From positions 1 through 14,042 of the forward strand of contig UQOT01000053.1 of the NCBI GenBank assembly GCA_900542675.1: 14,042 nucleotides of DNA. Reading direction: 5' to 3'. A program made the position numbers and the translations under genes. The stretch is from an uncultured Eubacteriales bacterium. Lineage in GTDB: Bacteria > Bacillota > Clostridia > Monoglobales > Monoglobaceae. Of the stretch, positions 1 to 6,936 are shown piece after piece (the stretch's first letter is position 1; each line of letters begins with the position of its first letter). The notes beneath the pieces were generated by a model, which saw only the letters and a list, made by a program, of their open reading frames with translations, was not told the DNA's origin and did not search any database.

Positions 1-3000
1 ATATAATACTCATCGCCGATACCGGTTATATCGAAGCTGCCAAGCAAAGTTTTGGTCTGGTATACGGTTGAACCCGCTTCTGTCTGATATACGTTAAGCT
101 TTGAACCTGCCTTTTCAGCGATTAAAAATGCCTTATCCTCTTTGATGTTTTCAAACACCTTTAAGGTCTGCATCTCGCCGCCCTTTTGAGTTCTTCCCTT
201 CACACTGTACACACGCTCACCGCCTGTCATATCGCAGCCGACATAGTACGCAGCGCTGTCAGTATCAAGACTGTCTCTTAAAACAAATCCTATCTGGCTT
301 CCGCCTTGAACACGAAGTCTTGCATACAGCCGCATATCCTCGGTAAACTTCTGATACATATATCCAAACTTATCGCTCGTGCCGCCAATCTGACCCGAGC
401 CGGTGCTGAGCTTATATGTATAGTCGGGCGTCACCATACTGTACATCTTAGCGTCGCTGCCGCCCATACCTATATCCGCCATTTGCCACGGCGTTAAATC
501 ACCCGACACCGAAACGCCGATTGTCTGCGCTCCGTCACCGTAGTTATCGTCTATGCATACAACAGTCAAAGTGCCCTGCGTTGCAGTTGCAAAGCTAAGC
601 GGGATTTTCACCGTGCTCGTTGTGTTCGGCGCTATATCAACCTTTTGAGCAACAATTTCTTCATCATTGAACAGTACAGAAATCTGTGAAACGCGGCTTG
701 TATCCGCTTTGACACTAAGCTCAAGCTCGGTATTGTAACCTATACGCTGATTGTTCTCTATATTTTTAATCTCTACCGTGGGTGATGTCTGATTTTTAAT
801 TACTGTAAACGGAACCAAAGCAACATACTTCACGCCCGCGGGAACGGTCTCATAAACACTTGCCTGAGCGGAAGCAAGCTTGTATTCATACCCATTTTCG
901 GAAAGCTTCTCCCATTTAGCAAGCGTCTTTGCGCAGTACAAATCTATATGTTCGCCTCTGACGGAAATTTTTAAATACTTATAGCCCTTATCATCATTTT
1001 CACTGAGCGTCGGATTGTCCGTCTTTCCGTAGCGAATTACCCGCTTGTAATCATCGTTGTAACCGCACTGGATTACGTATTTGTCAACGTGTATGCCCTT
1101 AAAGGTGTTCTTTGCGATGCTCGGAACATCCTCAATCTCTGCAACTACGTCAAAATCGCCGCTGACTGTCTCATCCGGCTGAGCCGCACCCTTTACAAAT
1201 ACATTTACCGCGTTGCTGTATGTATAACTGCCATCGGGATTTATTATCTTCGCGCAGACTGTATTTACGCCCTCTTTAAGCTTTGCCGATAAGCTGCCGC
1301 CCAAAACATCGCCTATCTTTTCGGCTCCGCTGTAAAGTTCTGCCGTTTTGCCGTCCGCACCGCTTATCGTAAAGCTAATATCATCACTCGGGCTGACATA
1401 ATCTGCCGCACTTGATGAAAGCGTAATATCTCCCGAAGATGTGTAGCTGATCCCCTGCTGTGCAAAAATCTCCAGCCACGTATAGCCGCCGGGGCCGATA
1501 TTCAGCGAATCGTTCGGATTGGTCTTGTCAAGACCCATCTTATCCTCCCACTCGTCCGCTATACCGTCTTTGTCTGCGTCATAATCCGCAGCTCTCGACT
1601 CGGATGTCCATATCGGATAACCTCTGAAATCATACTCGCTCTCGTGACCCTCCGGTATGCCGTCAAGCGGGTCATCAAGCAGATTGTAGCTTCCGTGAGT
1701 TCCGTCGCCCGTACCTGTGCGGTTAATTACATTATTAATTACACGTGTATCAACCGCATCTCTCTTTGGCAGCTTCGCTCCTGCATCATCGATAACCTTG
1801 TCATAAGCTTCCTGAGCGGTCTCGGTGCTGACCGGATAATCCTTAAGATATGTTTCATTCGGAGCAGCAAGCTTCTCGTGCGACGGATTTCTTGCGTCAA
1901 GATATACGCCCGTACCCTTTTCAATCTGCCAATTATCCTCATTAACCGCCTGAACATATTGCATTTCGGTCGGGTCTGTGCTGTCGTCGTCAATATAGTT
2001 GCCGCTTGCGTATACCGCTCCCGACCAATTCTTCTGATACTTATTTCCCGGACTGAGCTCAAATATTCTTGAACGCTTAGTCGGCGTGGATTTTACAAGC
2101 TTATTTCCGCCTGCATCCGTTTTTATATTTCCGTTTGCGTCTTTTTCGTACTCATTACCTGTTGCGGGACCTGCCTTATAATAGTTATTAACTATATTGA
2201 CATTTGCGCCGTTCTCTGCTCCGTAACCCGCTTTGTCGCCCCAGTTATAGAATACGTTATTCCTGATATCAACAACTGTTTTGTCATCGGTGTATCCCGG
2301 AGTCATTGAAACTGTCTCGCTTGTACCGATTTTCGGATTACGGCTCTTGTGGTTTGCAATCAGGTTGTGGTGATATGTAAGATTTACACCGCCCCAAATT
2401 CCTGCGTAGCTGTGCTCGCCCTTATCGTGAATTGAACTGTTTAGCGCCTCCGACACAATACTCCACTGGACAGTAACGTCCTTTACGGCAATGGTTGAAA
2501 GGTTTTCATCGGTTCCCCAGCTGATACTGCAGTGGTCCATAATTACGCGCTCGGTTCCTATCGGCATACCAAATCCATCCTGAACAAGCGTGTTACTGCC
2601 ATCCGCAAGCTTTGAACCGACTCTGAACCTTAAATATCTTATTATTACGTTCTTTCCGTTAATCTTTATACTGTTTCCTCTGAAGCATATACCGTCACCG
2701 GGAGCCGTCTGACCGAGTATTGTCATATTGTCGTGCCCGATCGAAAGCTGAGTCTTTAAGTCAATATATCCCGATACGTCAAACACTACGATACGGTTGC
2801 CCTTTGATACCGCGTCGCGGAAGGAACCTTCGCCGCTGTCGTTTAAGTTCGTTACATGGTATACTTCAATATTCTCGTCCGCATCAAGCGCGCCTCTTGC
2901 GCCGCTTGTGTACATTCCGCCGCCTTCTGCGCCGGGGAATGCAATAACCTTGGACGAGGTATCGGCCGCCGCCTGAACCTCTGCAGCCGATATGGGCATA

Positions 3001-3080
3001 GGTGCGGCAATACAGCTGACCGCAACCGCCGAAGCCAAAACAAGCGAGCCGAACTTTTTTATAAATTTGACTTTCTTCAT
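1..3080 (-). CDS. Secreted multidomain pectate lyase, PL1 family (C-terminus cut by window)
   Basis: Open from ATG at 3080 to the window edge without a stop (over 1,020 codons), so only the N-terminal part is seen. An AAGGAGG site lies about 7 nt upstream of the ATG. Residues 1-34 form a signal peptide (Lys-rich start, hydrophobic core, SAA before residue 35). AVSC at 20-23 weakly fits a lipobox, so a lipoprotein is possible. Residues about 43-480 are a PL1-type beta-helix, with AFPGAEGGG near the start, TILGQTAPGDGI, MDHCSISWGTDE (from 181) and HHNLIANHKSRNPK. Arg247 in SRNP is the probable catalytic base of the family. A DxDxDG calcium-type motif (DYDADKDGIADEWE, from about 497) follows, then an Ig-like stretch and beta-sandwich modules, including one starting TPWQMADIG near residue 865. 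It should cleave polygalacturonate or pectin by beta-elimination outside the cell. It lies 28 nt after kdgK, so it is probably co-transcribed. Family is clear; exact substrate and C-terminal modules are inferred. Confidence 0.93.
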   Translation of the reverse strand, partial: MKKVKFIKKFGSLVLASAVAVSCIAAPMPISAAEVQAAADTSSKVIAFPGAEGGGMYTSGARGALDADENIEVYHVTNLNDSGEGSFRDAVSKGNRIVVFDVSGYIDLKTQLSIGHDNMTILGQTAPGDGICFRGNSIKINGKNVIIRYLRFRVGSKLADGSNTLVQDGFGMPIGTERVIMDHCSISWGTDENLSTIAVKDVTVQWSIVSEALNSSIHDKGEHSYAGIWGGVNLTYHHNLIANHKSRNPKIGTSETVSMTPGYTDDKTVVDIRNNVFYNWGDKAGYGAENGANVNIVNNYYKAGPATGNEYEKDANGNIKTDAGGNKLVKSTPTKRSRIFELSPGNKYQKNWSGAVYASGNYIDDDSTDPTEMQYVQAVNEDNWQIEKGTGVYLDARNPSHEKLAAPNETYLKDYPVSTETAQEAYDKVIDDAGAKLPKRDAVDTRVINNVINRTGTGDGTHGSYNLLDDPLDGIPEGHESEYDFRGYPIWTSESRAADYDADKDGIADEWEDKMGLDKTNPNDSLNIGPGGYTWLEIFAQQGISYTSSGDITLSSSAADYVSPSDDISFTISGADGKTAELYSGAEKIGDVLGGSLSAKLKEGVNTVCAKIINPDGSYTYSNAVNVFVKGAAQPDETVSGDFDVVAEIEDVPSIAKNTFKGIHVDKYVIQCGYNDDYKRVIRYGKTDNPTLSENDDKGYKYLKISVRGEHIDLYCAKTLAKWEKLSENGYEYKLASAQASVYETVPAGVKYVALVPFTVIKNQTSPTVEIKNIENNQRIGYNTELELSVKADTSRVSQISVLFNDEEIVAQKVDIAPNTTSTVKIPLSFATATQGTLTVVCIDDNYGDGAQTIGVSVSGDLTPWQMADIGMGGSDAKMYSMVTPDYTYKLSTGSGQIGGTSDKFGYMYQKFTEDMRLYARLRVQGGSQIGFVLRDSLDTDSAAYYVGCDMTGGERVYSVKGRTQKGGEMQTLKVFENIKEDKAFLIAEKAGSKLNVYQTEAGSTVYQTKTLLGSFDITGIGDEYY

Positions 3081-3108
3081 ATATAATCCTCCTTACAGCT
3101 AAGGTGCA

Positions 3109-4137
3109 TTATCTGTTCATCTCATCTTGACGGCCGGTCGCCTTATGAGATTTTATTACACCGTCTATCTCGCCGAGGCTGCTCACCGCCATATCGCCGA
3201 GCACGGTATTTTTAACAGCCGACATCGCGTTGCCGTATTCAACCGCTCTCTGCATATCATCGTGAGTAATCATTCCGTACAGTGCACCCGCCAGATAAGC
3301 GTCACCGCTGCCTACGCGGTCTACAACTTCAATATTATTATAGGGCTCCTCCTCATAGAATTTGCCGTCATAATAAATCTTTGAATTAAAGTTATGTATC
3401 TTGGGGCTGACCACCTCACGGCGGGTTGTTGCAACCACCTTGCAGCCGTAATCATCGGAATAGCTCTTCATAATTTCCTCAAGTGTGCCTGTCCTTTGAA
3501 GCATACGCCTCGAGGTTTCCTCAGATACGAACAAAATATCGACATACGGGAATATACTCTCAACCGTCTTGCGTGCGGTCTCCTCGTCCCAGAGCGATGC
3601 GCGATAGTTTATATCAAACGATATTATCGTACCGTTCTCCTTAAACTTCTTGATTATTGCAATCGTGTTCTCCCTAAGTCCCTCGTCTATTGCCAGGGTA
3701 ATACCGCTTACGTGAAAGACCGAGGTCTTATAAAACACCGACGGATTTATCTCAGAAACCTTAAGGGTCGTCATAGACGAGTTCGCCCTGTCGTATACAA
3801 CCGACGACTTTCTCGGATACGCACCCGTCTCGTAATAGTAAACGCCCAGTCTCGCCTCGGGCGAATAATCATACACTATGAGGTCGTCGCTGACGTTGCC
3901 GTATCTTATCATATTTTTGATAAAGTGTCCGATTTTGTTCTCGGGCAGCTTTGTGATAATGCCGCTCCTTATACCCAAAATAGCGCTGCCGCTCGCAACA
4001 TTAAGCTCCGCGCCGCCCGCCTTTTTGTCAAATGTATAGCTTTGGGAAATTTTATCCGTTCCCGGCGGCGAAAGGCGAAGCATAACTTCGCCCATCGTCA
4101 CCAAATCATATTCTCTGTCTCTTTTTATAAAATCCAT
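3109..4137 (-). CDS. kdgK: 2-keto-3-deoxygluconate kinase (PfkB family)
   Basis: 342 aa, near the normal KdgK length. It is a PfkB/ribokinase-fold sugar kinase that phosphorylates 2-keto-3-deoxygluconate to KDPG in the cytoplasm, the entry to aldol cleavage in uronate catabolism. Visible are the N-terminal strand with GEVMLRLSPPG, the sugar-binding motif GGAELNVASG (about 41-50), SFDINYRASLW in the middle, and the PfkB signature DRVGSGDAYLAG (273-284), in which Asp279 is the expected catalytic base. The start ATG at 4137 has AAAGGAGT about 7 nt upstream. The gene follows uxaC on the same strand, separated by a 173-bp palindromic element, and precedes the pectate lyase by 28 nt. Substrate assignment rests on sequence resemblance plus the uronate context; other PfkB ketose or fructose kinases are a less likely alternative. 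Confidence 0.88.
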   Translation of the reverse strand: MDFIKRDREYDLVTMGEVMLRLSPPGTDKISQSYTFDKKAGGAELNVASGSAILGIRSGIITKLPENKIGHFIKNMIRYGNVSDDLIVYDYSPEARLGVYYYETGAYPRKSSVVYDRANSSMTTLKVSEINPSVFYKTSVFHVSGITLAIDEGLRENTIAIIKKFKENGTIISFDINYRASLWDEETARKTVESIFPYVDILFVSEETSRRMLQRTGTLEEIMKSYSDDYGCKVVATTRREVVSPKIHNFNSKIYYDGKFYEEEPYNNIEVVDRVGSGDAYLAGALYGMITHDDMQRAVEYGNAMSAVKNTVLGDMAVSSLGEIDGVIKSHKATGRQDEMNR

Positions 4138-4161
4138 TTTTTACTCCTTTTTATGGTATAT

Positions 4162-4334
4162 AATTTGGAATGATTTTGCTTGAACAGCTATGCCAAACCC
4201 ATATTTTGCGTATTCATATGGACGGCTTTAGTTATGCGATGCTCAACTGTTAGTTACTGCCGTTCACACACTGCGTGTGTGGCCACGCCCGCCGCACCAA
4301 GCCGCGGCGGCATTGTCCAAAATCATTCCAAATT
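4162..4334. repeat. 173-bp element with 17-bp perfect terminal inverted repeats and internal hairpins
   Basis: Positions 4162-4178 and 4318-4334 are exact reverse complements over 17 bp. Inside are further inverted repeats: CCATAT/ATATGG (4199-4204 with 4216-4221), ACGGC/GCCGT (4222-4226 with 4259-4263) enclosing AGTT/AACT, CACACAC/GTGTGTG with a 3-nt loop (4265-4281), CCGCCGC/GCGGCGG (4289-4310), and ATGCC/GGCAT (4190-4194 with 4309-4313, which shares two bases with the previous arm). Together they can fold into a closed multi-branched structure on either strand. The element ends 16 nt from the uxaC stop and starts 24 nt before the kdgK start, just outside its ribosome site, so it occupies almost the whole gap. 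No protein is encoded and no clear target duplication is visible. It may be a MITE-like insertion or a structured operon RNA; sequence alone does not decide. Confidence 0.7.
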
Positions 4335-4350
4335 TAAAGTGTGCGTCAAG

Positions 4351-5766
4351 CTAAACTTCAATACCGAAGTAATTCTTTGCATTATTGAAGCAGATGCCCT
4401 TTACTATCGTCTCAAGAGTATCCATATCAGCCGGGAACTCTCCGTCCTCAACCCACGTGCCGAGGATATTACACATAATCCTTCTAAAATACTCGTGTCT
4501 TGTGTAGGATAAAAAGCTTCTCGAATCAGTCAGCATACCGACAAACTTATTGAGTGCGCCGAGGTTTGCAAGAGCCTTCATCTGGTCGGTCATACCGTCT
4601 CTCTGGTCGCAGAACCACCAGCCCGAGCCGAACTGGATTTTGCCGCCCGCACCGGGACCCTGGAAGTTACCGAGCATTGTACCTATAACATAATTATCCT
4701 TCGGATTTAATGTATAGAGTATTGTCTTTGGCAGATTGTCCGTCTTTTCCATCGCGTTTAACAGATTAGACAAATCCTGAGCAATTGAGTAGTCGGCAAT
4801 AGAGTCAAAGCCCGTATCCGCGCCGAGTATATCAAACATTCTCGTGTTGTTGTTTCTGAGTGCGCCGATATGAAGCTGCATTGTCCAGCCGAGTTCAACG
4901 TACTTCTTCGCAAGGTCAATTAATACCTGCGCCTTAAAGCCCTTTATCTCGTCAGCTGAAACAGCCGCACCGCTCATAACCTTTTTAAATACGTCGTCTG
5001 CCGAAATTCCCTCGCAGTACGGAACACCGTCAAGTGCGTGGTCCGAAATGCGGCAGCCCGCCTCATTAAAGAAGTCAATTCTGTTATATGCCGCCTTAAT
5101 CATATCATCATATGATTTAATATCCATACCTGCCGCCTCAGCGAGCTTGCCGATATACGGAACAAATGTAGGCTTGTCGATATTTATCATAAAGTCGGGT
5201 CTGAATGCCGGCAAAACCTTTGCCTTGATATGACCCTTTTCTGCAATCTTCTTGTGCCACTCAAGGGTATCAATCGGGTCGTCCGTAGTACAAATAGCCG
5301 CAACATTTGAATTGTTGATAAGGTATGACGGACTCATATTCGTCTCTTTGATTACCGCATTTGCCTTGTCAAATATCTCCTTTGCGGTATCTGCACGGCA
5401 GATTGTGTCAATACCGAAATATCTCTGAAGCTCAAGATGCGTCCAATGATAAAGCGGATTTCCGATACCGTACTGCAGCGCGGAGCAGAACGCATTGAAC
5501 CTGTCAAAATCCGACTGCTGATTTCCCGTTCTGTGACCCGTCATATACTTCTCGTCAAGCCCCATTGAGCGCATATAACGCCACTTATAATGGTCTCCGT
5601 CAAGAAAAATCTGTGTTATACTCTCAAACGGCTTATCCTCGTACATCTCCTGCGGACTTAAATGACAGTGATAGTCAAAAATCGGCATATCCGCCGCAAA
5701 ATCGTGGTACAGCTTCTTTGCCGTTTCATTGTGAAGCATAAAGTCTTTGTCCATAAATTTTTTCAT
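4351..5766 (-). CDS. uxaC: Uronate isomerase (glucuronate/galacturonate isomerase)
   Basis: 471 aa from the ATG at 5766, matching the usual 465-470 aa of UxaC. It isomerises D-galacturonate to D-tagaturonate and D-glucuronate to D-fructuronate, the first cytoplasmic step after uronate uptake. The protein is a divergent amidohydrolase-fold enzyme. It shows the N-terminal metal-site motif FDYHCHLSPQ (His33 and His35), HWTHLELQRYFGI, CTTDDP (159-164), VLPAFRPD, the MQLHIGALRNNNTRM block and GSGWWFCDQRDGM near the C-terminus. An in-frame ATG at 5853 would add 29 residues, but GGAGG sits 8 nt before 5766 and the likely transcription start is near 5838, so 5766 is preferred. It heads the uxaC-kdgK-pectate lyase unit and is divergent from an AraC regulator. 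Confidence 0.96.
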   Translation of the reverse strand: MKKFMDKDFMLHNETAKKLYHDFAADMPIFDYHCHLSPQEMYEDKPFESITQIFLDGDHYKWRYMRSMGLDEKYMTGHRTGNQQSDFDRFNAFCSALQYGIGNPLYHWTHLELQRYFGIDTICRADTAKEIFDKANAVIKETNMSPSYLINNSNVAAICTTDDPIDTLEWHKKIAEKGHIKAKVLPAFRPDFMINIDKPTFVPYIGKLAEAAGMDIKSYDDMIKAAYNRIDFFNEAGCRISDHALDGVPYCEGISADDVFKKVMSGAAVSADEIKGFKAQVLIDLAKKYVELGWTMQLHIGALRNNNTRMFDILGADTGFDSIADYSIAQDLSNLLNAMEKTDNLPKTILYTLNPKDNYVIGTMLGNFQGPGAGGKIQFGSGWWFCDQRDGMTDQMKALANLGALNKFVGMLTDSRSFLSYTRHEYFRRIMCNILGTWVEDGEFPADMDTLETIVKGICFNNAKNYFGIEV

Positions 5767-5844
5767 TTTTAAACCTCCGTTACTCACATTTTTTGTATGA
5801 TAAATATATAAATTTTCAATAATAACATATAGTATCACTTGTAC

Positions 5845-5874
5845 ATTATACACTATTTATATAGTAAATTGCAA
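5845..5874 (-). promoter_or_regulatory. Promoter of the uxaC operon
   Basis: On the minus strand TTGCAA (5869-5874) is followed after 18 nt by TATAAT (5845-5850). Predicted start of transcription is near 5838, leaving a leader of about 70 nt before uxaC. The -35 overlaps one arm of a 12-bp inverted repeat shared with the divergent promoter. The weak -35 (4 of 6 bases) fits an activated promoter (inference). Confidence 0.65.
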
Positions 5875-5999
5875 TAGTTTTTTATGATATTTACAAATAA
5901 ATATTATTAAAATTTTCCCAAAACTTTGCTGCAAATACGCTCTGCTCCTGCAACAGCGCAATTTTAGCAAATTTTCAGTATTCATCAAAAAAACTATTG
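5872..5999. promoter_or_regulatory. Paired 12-bp inverted repeat, candidate AraC-family operator
   Basis: CAATAGTTTTTT at 5872-5883 is repeated exactly as its reverse complement AAAAAACTATTG at 5988-5999. On each strand the terminal TTG of the site is the first half of the -35 hexamer of the promoter reading outward. This symmetry around a divergent AraC-type gene suggests two binding sites for that regulator, with possible looping across the roughly 100 bp between them. Partial similarity continues inward (ATGATATT on one side, GATGAATA on the other). The repeat is observed; the regulator assignment is inferred. Confidence 0.55.
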
Positions 6000-6025
6000 A
6001 TTTATTGCCACTCGTATGGTATAAT
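5997..6025 (+). promoter_or_regulatory. Promoter of the AraC-family regulator gene
   Basis: TTGATT (5997-6002), a 17-nt spacer, then TATAAT (6020-6025) with an extended -10 TG at 6017-6018. This is close to the sigma-A consensus. Transcription should begin near 6032, about 26 nt before the regulator's ATG. The -35 overlaps the right arm of the 12-bp inverted repeat, so autoregulation is likely. Confidence 0.75.
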
Positions 6026-6057
6026 TATTTTATGAGCTTTAAATGGAGGTTTGCTTT

Positions 6058-6891
6058 ATGGGTTTACCGGAAGGCAGAGATTTATATATAGAAAGAGAAG
6101 AAAACAACAAGCCTTACGTTATGAAGAATTCTCATATGCACGATTACTATGAGATGTACTATCTGATGGCGGGCACACGAAGATATTTTATCAATCATAC
6201 GCTTTATAATATGGAGCCGGGCGACGTTATTTTGGTAGGCAAGAACGACCTGCACCTTACGACAATGATTTCGTCGGAGCATTATTACGAAAGATACCTT
6301 ATGACATTTAATGATAATTTTGTGGACAAGGTGTGCGAAAATATAGACAGGAATTTATTTCTAAGCGCATTTAAGTCTAAAAAGGTTCACGTGCCGGTAT
6401 CAAAACGCTACGCGTTTGAAGGGCTCTTGCACAAGCTGAGCGCCGAGTGTGAAAAGACCGATGAATACGCGAACTATCTGTCGCAGGCGCATATGTCCGA
6501 AATTATAATATTCCTTGACCGATGCGCCGGGCTAGGCGTCGTGCCGTTTGACGATATCAGCGTCCACGAGGAGCGTATCCAGCAAGTTTGTAAGTACATA
6601 GTCAACTATTACAACCAGCCGATTACGCTCGCCGAGATTTCAAAAATGGCGTATATGAGCCCGACATACTTCTCAAAGAAGTTTAAAAAGGTCACGGGCT
6701 TTGGTTTTAACGAATATCTAAATAACGTTCGCATAAAAATGGCGACAAATATGCTTATCGAAACTCAGTATTCGGTAACCGAAATTGCTCGCTTCTGCGG
6801 CTACAAAGACAGCAACTACTTTGGCGACGTATTTAAAAAAATAATGGGTGTCTCGCCAAGCAAATACAGAAAAGCCAATTATACGTTTTAA
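6058..6891 (+). CDS. AraC-family transcriptional regulator, likely of the uronate/pectin operon
   Basis: 277 aa from the ATG at 6058. An in-frame ATG at 6043 overlaps the GGAGG ribosome site (6045-6049) that serves 6058, so the downstream start is preferred. Residues about 20-95 form a cupin-like ligand-binding domain (HMHDYYEMYYL, with His26 and His28, and NMEPGDVILVGKNDLH). Residues about 172-275 are the AraC/XylS DNA-binding domain. Its first helix-turn-helix is at about 191-211 (ITLAEISKMAYMSPTYFSKKF) and its second at about 240-261 (SVTEIARFCGYKDSNYF), ending with the typical GVSPSKYRK. Divergent from uxaC across a shared operator region, it probably responds to a uronate or pectin-breakdown metabolite; the ligand is not identifiable. 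It ends 5 nt before a strong bidirectional terminator. Confidence 0.92.
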   Translation: MGLPEGRDLYIEREENNKPYVMKNSHMHDYYEMYYLMAGTRRYFINHTLYNMEPGDVILVGKNDLHLTTMISSEHYYERYLMTFNDNFVDKVCENIDRNLFLSAFKSKKVHVPVSKRYAFEGLLHKLSAECEKTDEYANYLSQAHMSEIIIFLDRCAGLGVVPFDDISVHEERIQQVCKYIVNYYNQPITLAEISKMAYMSPTYFSKKFKKVTGFGFNEYLNNVRIKMATNMLIETQYSVTEIARFCGYKDSNYFGDVFKKIMGVSPSKYRKANYTF

Positions 6892-6896
6892 AATCA

Positions 6897-6931
6897 AAAA
6901 GCATTGCCCCAAAATATCGGGCAATGCTTTT
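6897..6931. terminator. Bidirectional intrinsic terminator
   Basis: A perfect stem GCATTGCCC (6901-6909) with GGGCAATGC (6919-6927), extended by four A-T pairs, has a 9-nt loop. T-runs follow on both strands. It separates the convergent AraC-type gene (plus) and the ABC permease gene (minus) and can serve both. Confidence 0.92.
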
Positions 6932-6936
6932 AATTG

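Noticed and set aside
1644..2072. 142-codon plus-strand open frame
   Set aside because: Antisense to the beta-helix coding part of the pectate lyase; Arg/Ile-rich, low-complexity translation and no ribosome site.
3394..4173. 259-codon plus-strand open frame opposite kdgK
   Set aside because: A shadow of kdgK with no recognisable domain, no ribosome site and no promoter.
4180..4512. 110-codon plus-strand open frame over the palindromic element
   Set aside because: It runs from the structured element into antisense uxaC and has no ribosome site; its composition follows the hairpins.
5767..5853. 29-residue N-terminal extension of uxaC from the upstream ATG at 5853
   Set aside because: GGAGG serves the ATG at 5766, the family length fits 5766, and the predicted promoter -10 (5845-5850) lies inside the extension.
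6043..6057. Earlier ATG of the AraC-family gene
   Set aside because: That ATG overlaps the GGAGG ribosome site for the ATG at 6058.
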